Shown: positions 1-8,407 of the stretch, in pieces
Position numbering within the stretch: the first letter of the stretch is position 1
Layout of the letters: every line of letters begins with the position of its first letter
From: Pseudoxanthomonas mexicana
GTDB taxonomy: Bacteria; Pseudomonadota; Gammaproteobacteria; Xanthomonadales; Xanthomonadaceae
Length of the DNA stretch: 64,000 nucleotides
Reading direction: 5' to 3'
Assembly: GCF_001556105.1 (NCBI RefSeq)
Contig: NZ_LSIF01000055.1
Location: 76,314 to 140,313 of the forward strand
Notes under the pieces: generated by a model
Databases searched by the model: none
Told to the model about the DNA's origin: nothing
Seen by the model: only the letters and a program-made list of their open reading frames with translations
Program-made: the position numbers and the translations under genes

Positions 1-330
1 CTCGCGGCCGAGTCGCGCGAGCGGTGGCAGTACCCACCGAAGGCGCTGGTGATCCATCGCAGGGTGTGGGGGCGTGAGGGCGAGATTCGGCTGGACGCCG
101 CCAATGTCGCCTCCATCCAGGTGCTGCATCTCACTGAGTTCGACATGCCGGACCGCTGGCGCGTCACGGTACGTCCTCGGGCAGGAATGGCGGTGACCCG
201 ATCGCGTTGGGTCTTGCCCGATCATGTGTCCGTGTTCGAAACCGACGATTTCGCTTCGCGCGAAGCGGCGGAAGCCGCGCTGCATGTATTGCGGGAGCAC
301 CTGGGCATGCCGGCGCTTCGCACACGGTAG
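1..330 (+). CDS. Hypothetical protein, 5' end outside the window
   Basis: The frame is open from base 1 to a TAG at 328-330, giving at least 109 residues with no stop, so the true start lies upstream of the window. A GTG at 49 could also start it, but the codons before it read as ordinary coding sequence. The piece is soluble, with no signal peptide, membrane segment or cysteine. It is rich in Arg and Val and looks like alternating strands followed by a C-terminal helix around the Ala-Ala-Glu-Ala-Ala stretch. I do not recognise the family. It converges on the DUF6122 gene 7 bases away. Confidence 0.55.
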   Translation, partial: LAAESRERWQYPPKALVIHRRVWGREGEIRLDAANVASIQVLHLTEFDMPDRWRVTVRPRAGMAVTRSRWVLPDHVSVFETDDFASREAAEAALHVLREHLGMPALRTR

Positions 331-337
331 ACGAGCG

Positions 338-658
338 TTACATCAGCAGGCAGTCGATCCCGTCCAGCGTGATGTGGATCAGCAGGCCGATGCCGAACCA
401 GCGGGTTTTCTTCGGCAGCGTGAGGCCGGCGTAGACGGCGATGGCGGGCCAGGTATGCAGCGGATGGAAGCCGATGCTGCAGCGGCCGGGCGCGTAGATC
501 GGATCGGCGAGCAGGTGGTCGAGGTCGATCACCCAGGCGGCCAGCATCCACAGCGCGGCGCGTTTCCAGTCCTTCGGCCAGCACAGCCGCGCCGCTGCGA
601 CGGGCACGATGACGTGCAGCAGCAGGTGGAGCGGGGCGCGCAGCTCGAACTCGGGCAT
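338..658 (-). CDS. DUF6122-type small integral membrane protein
   Basis: This 106-residue protein has an N-terminal hydrophobic helix with several His and Leu (about residues 8-25) and further membrane segments at about 35-50, 68-80 and 88-104. The pattern D-L-D-H-L near residue 47, together with conserved His residues, recalls the metal-dependent-hydrolase-like membrane proteins (YbcI/DUF457 relatives), of which DUF6122 is a short version. Its function is unknown. The ATG at 658 lies just downstream of the yaiI stop at 666, so it probably ends a three-gene operon with 1133-1300 and yaiI. Confidence 0.75.
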   Translation of the reverse strand: MPEFELRAPLHLLLHVIVPVAAARLCWPKDWKRAALWMLAAWVIDLDHLLADPIYAPGRCSIGFHPLHTWPAIAVYAGLTLPKKTRWFGIGLLIHITLDGIDCLLM

Positions 659-665
659 GGCGTTC

Positions 666-1136
666 TCAGCGGCGCGCGGCCAGCCAGCGGTCGAGCTGGT
701 TGGCGAAGGCCTGGCGGTCGCGTGCATTGAACGCGGCCGGGCCGCCGGTCTGCACGCCGGCCCCGCGCAGCTCGTCCATGAAATTCCGCATCGACAGCCG
801 CTCGGCGATGTTGTCCGTGGTGAAGCGGTCGCCGCGCGGATTGACGGCCTGCGCGCCGTTGGCGAGCACGCGCGCGGCCAGCGGGATGTCCTGGGTGACC
901 ACGAGGTCACCGGCCTGGGCGCGTTCGACGATGGCGTCGTCGGCGACGTCGTAGCCGCCCTGTACCTGGAGCGCCCGGATGAACCGCGAGGGCGGGGTGC
1001 GCAGCCACTGGTTCGCCACCAGCGTGACGGCCACCGGTGCGCGTTCGGCGGCGCGGAACAGGATGTCCTTCACCGGTCCCGGGCAGGCGTCGGCATCCAC
1101 CCAGACCTGGGCGGCGGGGACCCCGGGCTCACTCAT
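666..1136 (-). CDS. yaiI: YaiI/YqxD family protein (UPF0178)
   Basis: The 156-residue protein carries the family hallmarks: V-W-V-D-A-D-A-C-P near residue 11 (a PIN-like acidic site), V-V-T-Q-D-I-P-L-A in the middle, and the segment around G-D-R-F-T-T-D-N-I near residue 103. UPF0178 proteins are cytosolic with a PIN-like fold; a nuclease role is suspected but not established. The start codon at 1134-1136 overlaps the stop of the upstream small gene (ATGA), so the two are probably translationally coupled. Length is typical of the family. Confidence 0.93.
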   Translation of the reverse strand: MSEPGVPAAQVWVDADACPGPVKDILFRAAERAPVAVTLVANQWLRTPPSRFIRALQVQGGYDVADDAIVERAQAGDLVVTQDIPLAARVLANGAQAVNPRGDRFTTDNIAERLSMRNFMDELRGAGVQTGGPAAFNARDRQAFANQLDRWLAARR

Positions 1137-1300
1137 TCCGGCGCGGTGTCGGACTCAGACTCGGATTCCGGTACATCGGGAGCGTCATCGGAACGGCCGG
1201 CGTCGCGTTCGGCACGCTTCTTGGCGTCCTTCTCGTCCTTCTTCTTTTTCTTGGCCAGCTCGCGCTGGCGCTTCTCGAACGAATAATTGGGTTTGGCCAT
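1133..1300 (-). CDS. Small lysine-rich conserved hypothetical protein
   Basis: The 55-residue protein begins [17 protein letters not shown], continues with a run of five lysines, and ends in a Ser/Glu/Asp tail. The charge split, with a basic first half and an acidic tail, suggests a disordered nucleic-acid or ribosome-associated protein, but that is inference. I recognise the N-terminus as a short protein common in Xanthomonadaceae with no assigned role. The ATG at 1300 was chosen over an in-frame start 30 bases upstream because the conserved N-terminus begins there. Its stop overlaps the yaiI start by the ATGA arrangement. Confidence 0.8.
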   Translation of the reverse strand: MAKPNYSFEKRQRELAKKKKKDEKDAKKRAERDAGRSDDAPDVPESESESDTAPE

Positions 1301-1715
1301 GCTGGGGGTCCTGTGAAGAGGGGCGGGCACCGGAAGACACGGGCGCCAAGGCGTACACGATAGCCGGCTTCCGCGCGGGTGTCCTGCGGCACGTGGCCGG
1401 CGTCAGGTTTTACGGGTCGTGTCCGGACGGCGTGTGGCCCGCGTGGCGTCGGCATCACGGGCCGTTGGGCGCGGTGCGGCGGGCGCTCGTGGACGTTGCG
1501 GCATCGCGGGCGTCGGGTGCCTGCGGGGAAGGGCGCCCATGGCGTCTTCTACGGGTGACGCCGCCGCCCGAGGCGGACCTGGTCAACGTGGGCGTGTTCT
1601 GGCCGCCAACCGGGGGCCGCCGACGGCGTCTGGGCAGATCGCTCCGTATGCCTCGTCCGAAGACATGGCGCTGCAGGCTTCCAAGCAGGTGAATCGCGGG
1701 CCACTTCTGGAAGAT
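1301..1715. other. Long GC-rich stretch without a supported gene
   Basis: About 415 bases lie between the start of the lysine-rich gene and the hairpin behind the esterase gene. Open frames on the plus strand (from 979 and 1419) run through here, but their products are Arg/Gly/Pro-rich and look like chance frames in high-GC DNA. It must hold the promoter of the minus-strand yaiI group. I saw no tRNA, repeat or convincing promoter hexamers. Confidence 0.5.
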
Positions 1716-1747
1716 CCTGCCGCCGCCGTGATGCGGCCGGCGGCAGG
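1716..1747 (-). terminator. Hairpin behind the PHB-depolymerase-like gene
   Basis: CCTGCCGCCG (1716-1725) pairs perfectly with CGGCGGCAGG (1738-1747) around a 12-base loop. It begins 10 bases after the esterase stop on the minus strand. It has no clear U-tract, so it may stabilise the 3' end rather than terminate by itself. Confidence 0.5.
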
Positions 1748-1757
1748 CTGACCTCCG

Positions 1758-3584
1758 TCACGGCAGCGTGTAGGTCACCGAGAGCCTGGCGGTCGCACCA
1801 CGGTCGATCCACAGGTAGTTCGTCGCCGTCTGGTTGGCGCTGAATCGCAAGCGCAGCTGGGTGCGTCCGCTGCGGTTGATCGCGGTGCGGCCGGCCGTGT
1901 CGAACACGGTGCTGGTCTGGTTGCCGCCGGTGAAGGCGGGCACCTGCGCACTGCCGGATGACGTGGTGGCCGCCGACCAGTCCGCTGCCTCGACGGTGCA
2001 GGCACCGAAACAGCCGTTGCGCACATCGACGACCATCGTATTGCCTGCCGGACTGTTCCACGGATCGCCGCTGGCGCTGCGGTAGGCGACGGTCAGCACC
2101 GCCGACGTCACCACTGCGTTGTCCGGCAGCGACGCGGTGTCGAACGACAGCACCGCGCGGTTGTAGTTGCCGTCGGTGCCACGTCCGATCGCCAGGCCGT
2201 AGTACGCCTCCAGCGTGCCGACTGCGGCGCTGCCGCCGGCGGCGGTGGCCTTGATGTAGCCATCGTTGGTGTCTTCGTTGTTGAACACCACGGTGACCGG
2301 CGAGCCGCCGCTGCTGCCGCCCGTCACGGTGACATTGACCGGTGCCGACGTGCCGGTGTTGCCGGCCAGGTCGACAGCACGCGCCGACAGCACATGCGCG
2401 CCATTGCCGGTGCCGCTGCTGTTCCAGGCCAGCGTGTACGGCGCACTGGCATCGCTGCCGAGCAGCGCGCCGTCGAGCAGGAAGTCCACGCGCGCCACGC
2501 CGACATCATCGCTGGCCGTGGCCGACAGCGTGAGCGTGCCGCTGACGGTGGCACCGTTCGCCGGCGAGGTCAGCGTCGCGGTCGGCGCCACGCCGTCCAG
2601 GTTGTCCAGGCCGAAGAAGCGGGCGATGTAGTAACTGGAGCAGATATTGACGTCGAGGATGTAGGCGCCGGCGGTGCCGCACTGGGTTTCGCCGGTACCG
2701 GGATCGACCGGCGTGCCGTGGCCCATGCCGGTGACGACGTAGGTTTCCAGCTTCGCGACGCCGCTGGCGTTCTTGTAGACCTTGTGCGGATATCCGCTGA
2801 CGGTGTCGCTGACGTCGGCGACCGTGTCGATGCCGTGCACATCGGCCCACTGTTCCAGGCTCTCGGTGAAATTGGCGGGGCGCACGGTGTAGTCGGCGTC
2901 GCCGTGCCAGATCGAGACGATGGGCCATGGACCGGTCCAGTTGCTGGCCGCGCGGACCTTCGCACCCCATTGGGCCGGCGTGAGGTCGCTGCCGGGATTC
3001 ATGCAGCTGAAAGCGGCGGTCTGCGTGGTCGCGCAGCGGTAGGGAATGCCGGCCACGATGGCGCCACCGGCGAACACGTCCGGATAGGTCGCCAGCATCA
3101 CCGAGGTCATCGCACCGCCCGCGGACAGGCCGGTGACGTAGACGCGGGCGGGATCGATGCCGTGGTCCGCGACCATGCGGTCGACCATCTGCTTGATCGA
3201 CAGTGGCTCGCCCTGTCCGCGCGTGGTGTCGGCGGTCTCGAACCAGGTGAAGCAGCGACTGCTGTTGTTGGCGGTCTGCTGCTCCGGCAGCAGCAGCGCG
3301 AAGCCGAAGCGGTTGGCCAGCAATTCCCAGCCGGTCTCGGCGTCGTAGTTGGCGGCGGACTGCGCACAGCCGTGCAGTGCGACCACCAACGGCGCGTTCG
3401 CCGGCAAGCCCGCAGGCACGACCTTGTACATCTTCAGGTTGCCGGGATTGCCGCCGAAGCCGGTGACTTCGGTCAGCGCCAGCACGTGGCCGCTGGCGAA
3501 CAGGCAGGACAGGACGAGCAGGGCGCCGATGCGGCGGAGACGGTGACGCAGGGCAGGACACGACAGCAGGGCAGTGATCGACAT
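1758..3584 (-). CDS. Secreted PHB depolymerase-type esterase with Ig-like and DNRLRE-like domains
   Basis: This 608-residue exported protein has a signal peptide (about 1-36, cleavage after V-L-A). The esterase/PHB-depolymerase domain follows, with the oxyanion motif H-G-C-A-Q-S-A at 71 and the nucleophile Ser154 in G-L-S-A-G-G; H-G-D-A-D and G-M-G-H-G supply the likely Asp and His. A bacterial Ig-like domain (about 335-425, with S-P-A-N-G-A-T-V) and a C-terminal beta-rich domain of the DNRLRE type follow. The enzyme should cleave polyester or aryl-ester substrates outside the cell; the C-terminal domains probably bind substrate or surface. The start at 3584 has GGAGGTG just upstream and gives a clean signal peptide, unlike the longer reading to 3650. 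Confidence 0.88.
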   Translation of the reverse strand: MSITALLSCPALRHRLRRIGALLVLSCLFASGHVLALTEVTGFGGNPGNLKMYKVVPAGLPANAPLVVALHGCAQSAANYDAETGWELLANRFGFALLLPEQQTANNSSRCFTWFETADTTRGQGEPLSIKQMVDRMVADHGIDPARVYVTGLSAGGAMTSVMLATYPDVFAGGAIVAGIPYRCATTQTAAFSCMNPGSDLTPAQWGAKVRAASNWTGPWPIVSIWHGDADYTVRPANFTESLEQWADVHGIDTVADVSDTVSGYPHKVYKNASGVAKLETYVVTGMGHGTPVDPGTGETQCGTAGAYILDVNICSSYYIARFFGLDNLDGVAPTATLTSPANGATVSGTLTLSATASDDVGVARVDFLLDGALLGSDASAPYTLAWNSSGTGNGAHVLSARAVDLAGNTGTSAPVNVTVTGGSSGGSPVTVVFNNEDTNDGYIKATAAGGSAAVGTLEAYYGLAIGRGTDGNYNRAVLSFDTASLPDNAVVTSAVLTVAYRSASGDPWNSPAGNTMVVDVRNGCFGACTVEAADWSAATTSSGSAQVPAFTGGNQTSTVFDTAGRTAINRSGRTQLRLRFSANQTATNYLWIDRGATARLSVTYTLP

Positions 3585-3721
3585 CGACGGCACCTCCGGT
3601 GTGAAGTGGCGGCAGTGGGCCACAGCGCATGCCGGCGGGGCATTGGCCAAAGGGGAAAGCTGCGATGCAGCATTCGCCGACGGTGACGCAGGTTGTTGGT
3701 GGCAGGGGGGCTTACCGGCGC

Positions 3722-4564
3722 TCAGCGGCGCATGCCGGTCACACCATCGAGTGCCCGCTGTGCCTTGAAGCCTGCTTTCTCCAGGCGTTTGGTGACCTCG
3801 CCGGGCACGTCACGGCCGCTGGTCAGCTTGTTGGGGCTGCCGGTGTAGTGGAACAGCGTGCCGCCACGGCGCAGCACGCGTGCGAGCTGGTCGTAGAAGG
3901 TCTGCGAATACAGTTCGCCGGCGATGCCGAAGCGCGGTGGATCGTGCAGCAGCGCGTCGATGGACGCGTCCGCCACCTGCGCAATGGCCTGCGAGACGTC
4001 GGCGTGGGTGAGTTGCAGGCGACCGCCGGCTTCGGCGCTGTCCGGATCGGGCGACCACGGATTCAGCGTGCGCAGCCACAGCACGTCGGCGTTCTTCTCG
4101 AACGAGAGGATGCGCGCGGCGCCAGCGTCGAGACAGCACGCGGCGAAATAGCCCAGCCCGCCGCAGGTATCCAGCACGGTCTTCCCGCGCGGTTCGACCA
4201 GCGCGACCTTCCGCTTCGCGTCGTCGAGCGGGGATTCCTTCGACGTCGGCAGCATCTTGATGCCATCGATCTCGAACGTCGGCACGCCCCATTCGGTCGG
4301 CACCAGCTTGATCAGCGATCCGGCATAGCGCGAGACCGGTTCGAAGTCCTCGCCGTCCCACCAGTACAGCGTGCGCTCCTTGAGTTTTCCGGGATACGGG
4401 TACGCCACGTGGTCCCATTCCCAACGATCCGCATGCAGCGATGCCGTGCCCTGCGAACGGCCGAGGTCGAGCGAACCGGTCCACTCGCCTTCGCCACGGT
4501 CACGGGCAGCGAGCAGGGCATGGGCGGAGTCGCGTGTCAGCAAAGGGGCGGTGTAGCGGGGCAT
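3722..4564 (-). CDS. Class I SAM-dependent methyltransferase (COG2521-like)
   Basis: The 280-residue protein has an N-terminal domain of about 130 residues with many Trp and Tyr, then a Rossmann methyltransferase domain. Motif I is V-L-D-T-C-G-G-L-G-Y-F (about residue 150), an acidic residue follows in S-F-E-K-N, and A-L-L-H-D-P-P-R-F is the motif IV region. A D-P-P motif fits N-methylation of a base or amine, or a spermidine-synthase-like fold. The substrate is unknown. The ATG at 4564 gives a compact start; the longer open frame to 4759 would overlap the divergent peptidase gene and is not needed. Confidence 0.8.
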   Translation of the reverse strand: MPRYTAPLLTRDSAHALLAARDRGEGEWTGSLDLGRSQGTASLHADRWEWDHVAYPYPGKLKERTLYWWDGEDFEPVSRYAGSLIKLVPTEWGVPTFEIDGIKMLPTSKESPLDDAKRKVALVEPRGKTVLDTCGGLGYFAACCLDAGAARILSFEKNADVLWLRTLNPWSPDPDSAEAGGRLQLTHADVSQAIAQVADASIDALLHDPPRFGIAGELYSQTFYDQLARVLRRGGTLFHYTGSPNKLTSGRDVPGEVTKRLEKAGFKAQRALDGVTGMRR

Positions 4565-4689
4565 CGGACCGTCTTGCGCAGGAAGCAGGCGCACATTTTC
4601 GCCGCGATGGCGCGTGGAAGACAGTGCGGCAGGCACCACGGGCCCCGCTGGTATAGTGCGGACCCCTTGATCCGCACGCCGCCATTGCC

Positions 4690-5616
4690 ATGAATACGCC
4701 AGAGCGCTTCCATCCCATCGGTATTCCCGGCCAGCCCTGGGGCGCGTCGGAGAAGGCACAGTGGCGGGCGCAGCAGCGCGTGCAGCGCCGTTACGTGGAC
4801 GACGTGCAGGCCACGGTCGATGCCCTGCGCGAGCGGTTCGACGTCGAACAGTATGGCCAGCTCGACTACGGCCCCGGCGAGACCTATCCCCTGTATGCCG
4901 TACGCAGTCGCGACTGGAACGGTGCGCTGCCGACGATGCTGGTGACCGGCGGCGTGCATGGCTACGAAACCAGCGGCGTGCATGGCGCGTTGCAGTTCCT
5001 CGAACAGCGCGCCGGCGACTACGCGGGCAAGGCCAACCTGCTGGTGGTGCCGTGCGTCAGCCCGTGGGGGTACGAGCGCATCCACCGCTGGAACGCCGAT
5101 GCGCTGGACCCGAACCGCTCGTTCCGCGCCGACAGCCCGGCGCAGGAATCCGCGGCGTTGATCGCGCTGGTCGTGCCGCTGAAGGACCGCGCGCTGATGC
5201 ACATCGACCTGCACGAGACTACCGACAGCGACGAGAGCGAGTTCCGCCCGGCGCTGGCGGCGCGCGATGGCAAGCCGTACGAGCCGGGTGAGATTCCGGA
5301 CGGCTTCTACCTGGTGGACGACAGCGAGCGCCGGCAGCCGGATTTCCAGCGGGCGGTGATCGCCGCCGTCGCCGCGGTCACGCATATCGCGCCGGCCGAT
5401 GCGCAGGGCGAGATCATCGGCTCGCCGGTCGTCGCCGAAGGCGTGATCGAGTACCCGGTGAAGTCGCTGGGCCTGTGCACCGGCATCACCGAGGCGCGCT
5501 ATACCACCATCACCGAAGTCTATCCGGACAGCCCCAAGGCCACGCCACAGCAGTGCAACGATGCGCAGGTGGCGGCGGTGGTGGCGGCGATCGACTACGC
5601 GCTGACGCACGCTTGA
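4690..5616 (+). CDS. M14 family zinc metallocarboxypeptidase
   Basis: The 308-residue protein has the M14 zinc ligands: H90 and E93 in G-G-V-H-G-Y-E and H174 in H-I-D-L-H-E. E-V-Y-P-D-S near the C-terminus may hold the catalytic Glu. No signal peptide is visible, so it is probably cytosolic, trimming C-terminal residues from peptides or an N-acyl group from an amino acid as in the succinylglutamate desuccinylase branch. It is divergent from the methyltransferase gene, with 125 bases between the two starts. Confidence 0.88.
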   Translation: MNTPERFHPIGIPGQPWGASEKAQWRAQQRVQRRYVDDVQATVDALRERFDVEQYGQLDYGPGETYPLYAVRSRDWNGALPTMLVTGGVHGYETSGVHGALQFLEQRAGDYAGKANLLVVPCVSPWGYERIHRWNADALDPNRSFRADSPAQESAALIALVVPLKDRALMHIDLHETTDSDESEFRPALAARDGKPYEPGEIPDGFYLVDDSERRQPDFQRAVIAAVAAVTHIAPADAQGEIIGSPVVAEGVIEYPVKSLGLCTGITEARYTTITEVYPDSPKATPQQCNDAQVAAVVAAIDYALTHA

Positions 5617-5713
5617 AGCAGGTCGCGGCAGGCCCTATCCCTGTTCGTGAACACCGGTGGGCGGCTGCGGCGTAAGCTGGGCCGGCGACCGTGATCCCCG
5701 AGAGGAGACGACC

Positions 5714-5980
5714 ATGGCAACCGGATGGGCCGGCGATGGCGCCGTGCAGGACCAGATCGATGCGACCGTCAAGGACGGCATCGCGCGTGCACGCCGCGCG
5801 TTGCCCACAGGTCCCAGCCTGACCCACTGCGAAGAATGCGAAAAACCCATTCCCGTCGCCCGCCAGCAGGCCGTGCCGGGCGTGCGCCTGTGCGTGACCT
5901 GCCAAGAAGCCGCCGACCAGGAAGAACAGGGCGCCGGCCTGTACAACCGGCGCGGCAGCAAGGACAGCCAGCTGCGCTGA
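5714..5980 (+). CDS. ybiI: YbiI-type DksA/TraR C4 zinc-finger protein
   Basis: The 88-residue protein matches E. coli YbiI in length and architecture: M-A-T-G-W-A at the start, a C-E-E-C...C-V-T-C four-cysteine zinc finger (about residues 38-62), and the ending N-R-R-G-S-K-D-S-Q-L-R. It lacks the long coiled coil of DksA, so binding in the RNA polymerase secondary channel is uncertain. GAGAGGAG sits 7 bases before the ATG at 5714. A hairpin at 6004-6027 ends the transcript. Confidence 0.93.
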   Translation: MATGWAGDGAVQDQIDATVKDGIARARRALPTGPSLTHCEECEKPIPVARQQAVPGVRLCVTCQEAADQEEQGAGLYNRRGSKDSQLR

Positions 5981-6003
5981 CCGGCGCAGCACAGCAAGCG
6001 AGA

Positions 6004-6027
6004 AAAGCCCCGCGTCTGGCGGGCTTT
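6004..6027. terminator. Bidirectional hairpin terminator between ybiI and the four-helix-bundle gene
   Basis: AAAGCCCCGC pairs with GCGGGCTTT with one bulged base around a short loop. A-rich sequence before and T-rich after would let it serve both converging genes (ybiI and 6052-6507). Confidence 0.7.
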
Positions 6028-6051
6028 CCGTGCACCGCATGATGTGGATTC

Positions 6052-6507
6052 TCAGCTCGCGCGCTTGAGTACCTGCTTGCGATCGCGCATCACGTTGTGG
6101 CACTCGCGCACGCTCGGCAGCAGCGCCTGGGCCTCGGCACGGGCGGCGGCCGGGGTGTCGTCGTCGCTGATGGTTTCGTTGAAGGCCTTCAGCAGGCGGT
6201 CTTCGGATTCCTCGAGCTCCGCGACGTAGCCGTACGTGGTGTCGCCCAGGGCGGCGCGGACCTTGCCGTAGAACTGCTGCATGCTGCCGACCATCGTGCC
6301 GTGCTCGGCGGGCGTGCCACCGGTAGCGGCGACGGCCGCGCTCAGGCGGGCCACGATGTCCTGCTTGACGCCGGCGATGCGCGTGAACAGCGATGCGAGT
6401 TCCGCGTCCTTCACCTTGCCGGCGGCTTCGGTGTAGAAGCCGTGGCCGTCGCGCGCGATCTCGATCAGGTCGTTGAGGCTGTGCTGGATCTTCTTCTGCG
6501 TGTTCAT
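6052..6507 (-). CDS. PA2169-like four-helix-bundle protein (DUF2383)
   Basis: The 151-residue all-helical protein starts M-N-T-Q-K-K-I-Q-H-S-L-N-D-L-I and has the ferritin-like bundle pattern of the PA2169/DUF2383 family, with F-Y-T-E-A near residue 24 and R-D-R-K-Q-V-L-K at the C-terminus. Family members are stress-associated cytosolic proteins of unknown activity. AGGA precedes the ATG at 6507; the longer frame to 6564 adds an Arg/Pro-rich stretch that looks non-coding. Confidence 0.87.
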   Translation of the reverse strand: MNTQKKIQHSLNDLIEIARDGHGFYTEAAGKVKDAELASLFTRIAGVKQDIVARLSAAVAATGGTPAEHGTMVGSMQQFYGKVRAALGDTTYGYVAELEESEDRLLKAFNETISDDDTPAAARAEAQALLPSVRECHNVMRDRKQVLKRAS

Positions 6508-6687
6508 GTCGGTTCCTGGGCGTGGGCGAGGTGAGGCACCTCTCGTGCGGCCACCGTCTCGCATCCGCGATCAACACCGCGTGACCTTCAAGATGAAGCG
6601 TTCACCAAGATGGTGGCAGCGAGAAACGCGTGTAATGCCCGCGTGATGCGATGGTGAGTGCCGTGTCGTCGCGCATGCGATGAAGGC

Positions 6688-6714
6688 TAAAGATTCCACC
6701 GCCGCGGCCGCTAG
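6688..6714 (+). promoter_or_regulatory. FliA (sigma-28)-like promoter of the HDOD gene
   Basis: TAAAGATT (6688-6695), exactly 11 bases, then GCCGCTAG (6707-6714). The enterobacterial FliA consensus is TAAAGTTT, 11 bases, GCCGATAA, so this matches 7 of 8 and 6 of 8. The HDOD start at 6744 lies about 30 bases downstream. Confidence 0.6.
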
Positions 6715-6743
6715 CATGAGGTCGAACATGCGGATGAAGGCGG

Positions 6744-7685
6744 GTGTGCGTGCCGCTGCTTGCGAAAATGACCGGTTGGTGGAAGCGCGGGCCTGCCCGT
6801 GAGCCGGCAGTGCGCGTGCCCGTCGCGGCGATCGATGTCGGCCCGGTGGTCCGCATGGCCGGCACAGCCGTTTCGCGCGACTGGAGCGGACCGCTGTTGC
6901 GGATGGCCGGCGTGGACGCCACGACGCGACTGTCGGCCGAGCAAAGCGCCGCGCTGGTCGCGGCGACGAAGCGCGCGCTCGTACGCTTTGCGGATGATCC
7001 GCAGCGGCTGCCTCGCCGTCCGCAGCTGCTGCCGCAGTTGTTGAGCACGCTGAATGACGACGAGGCCTCGAGCCGCGACATCGCCGGCATCATCGCGCGC
7101 GATCCCGCGCTGGCCGCGAACCTGTTGAAGCTGGCCAACAGCGCCTTGTACCGCAGCCAGGCCGCCCCGGTGGACAGCCTGGACCGTGCCGTGGCGATGG
7201 TGGGGGTCGATGGCTTGCGCCACCTGGTCTCGGTGGCGTTGATGCAGCCGGTGATGCGCCTTGACGGGGGCGTCTTCGGCCGTCTGCCGGATCTGATCTG
7301 GGATCACACCCAGCGCACTGCGCTGCTCGCCTCTCAGGCTGCGCGACCCGCAGGTCGCGAGGACGTCTTCGCGGCGCAGTTGCTCTCCCTGTTGCAGGGA
7401 TTGGGTGCCATCGTGGTCGTGCAGGTGCTGCGCGACACCTGCGCGCAGGCGGATGCGGGCCTGCCCGATGCCGACGCCATCGCGCGATTGCTGCGTCGCT
7501 GGTCGCCGCGCTTGGGTCGTGCCGTGGCGCGTGAATGGGCGCTGTCGGATCGCCTGATGCAGGCGTTGGACGACCAGGTGGTCGATGAGGTTGCCGCGAT
7601 GAGCGCGCTCGGCCGTTGTTTGGCACTGGCCGCGCCAGCAGCAAGTGTTGCAATGGAGTCCGCGGACGTCGCCGACGCCGCCTGA
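6744..7685 (+). CDS. HDOD domain signalling protein
   Basis: The 313-residue protein has a variable N-terminal stretch and an HDOD domain (about 95-300). Recognisable parts are L-P-Q-L-L-S-T-L-N-D, I-I-A-R-D-P-A-L-A-A-N-L-L-K-L-A-N-S-A, and V-D-S-L-D-R-A-V-A-M-V-G-V-D-G-L-R-H-L. HDOD proteins resemble HD hydrolases without the metal site and act as scaffolds in signalling, often of motility and c-di-GMP. The FliA-like promoter upstream fits such a role. The start is uncertain: GTG 6744, GTG 6750 and ATG 6768 are all in frame with no strong ribosome site. Confidence 0.88.
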   Translation: MCVPLLAKMTGWWKRGPAREPAVRVPVAAIDVGPVVRMAGTAVSRDWSGPLLRMAGVDATTRLSAEQSAALVAATKRALVRFADDPQRLPRRPQLLPQLLSTLNDDEASSRDIAGIIARDPALAANLLKLANSALYRSQAAPVDSLDRAVAMVGVDGLRHLVSVALMQPVMRLDGGVFGRLPDLIWDHTQRTALLASQAARPAGREDVFAAQLLSLLQGLGAIVVVQVLRDTCAQADAGLPDADAIARLLRRWSPRLGRAVAREWALSDRLMQALDDQVVDEVAAMSALGRCLALAAPAASVAMESADVADAA

Positions 7686-7800
7686 CGCGCGCGAACGCGA
7701 TGGCGGTTTGTCTGCCAGTCAGGCAATCGACGTGTGTTTGACGCCGTCCTTATATCCGCTGCGGTATCCCTCTCCTCACTGCGATGACGAAGAGCGAGGC

Positions 7801-8397
7801 ATGCCGATGACACTCGAATTGCGTTGCCAGTGCGGGAGCATCCACGGCAGGGTGAATCCGCGTCGCGCCTATGTGCGTGCAACCTGCTATTGCCGTGATT
7901 GCCAGGCGTACGCACGCCATCTGGGTCGCGGTGATGTCATGGATGGCCGTGGCGGCACCGACATCGTCGCAATGAACCCCGATGCCGTGACCTTTACTGC
8001 GGGCGAGGAGCACATCGCCGGGCTGTGCCTGCGCGAGGGCGGCCTGCTGCGTTGGTATGCGGCGTGTTGCCGCACACCATTGGCCAACACGCCGCACGAT
8101 GGGGCCGTCGCCTACGTCGGCATCGTGGCGGCATGTCTTCACGATGCCGCCGATGTGGATGCGGTCTTCGGTCCGCCCGGGAGGATCGTGCTCAATGCCG
8201 AGTCCGCCAGCGGTGATGTACGCGGCACACCGCTGGCCTTGATGGCCGGAGGCTTGCGCATCGCGTGCGGCATCGCGATGGCGAAACTGCGCAGGCAGGC
8301 ACCGTCCCTGTTCTTCGACGACGGTGGACAGCCGCATCGCACGGCGTATCCGCTGAGCCGGCAACAGCGGCAATCCGCGCGGCTCGAGCCTGCCTGA
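7801..8397 (+). CDS. DUF6151 / GFA-like zinc protein
   Basis: The 198-residue protein has the glutathione-dependent formaldehyde-activating (GFA) cysteine pattern: C-Q-C near residues 9-11, C-Y-C-R-D-C near 29-34, and A-C-C-R-T-P near 85. It probably binds one or two zinc ions in the Mss4-like fold. A formaldehyde-related role is only a family analogy. GAGCGAGG lies just before the ATG at 7801. It converges on the c-di-GMP gene with 10 bases between stops. Confidence 0.8.
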   Translation: MPMTLELRCQCGSIHGRVNPRRAYVRATCYCRDCQAYARHLGRGDVMDGRGGTDIVAMNPDAVTFTAGEEHIAGLCLREGGLLRWYAACCRTPLANTPHDGAVAYVGIVAACLHDAADVDAVFGPPGRIVLNAESASGDVRGTPLALMAGGLRIACGIAMAKLRRQAPSLFFDDGGQPHRTAYPLSRQQRQSARLEPA

Positions 8398-8407
8398 TTG
8401 GCTCCCT

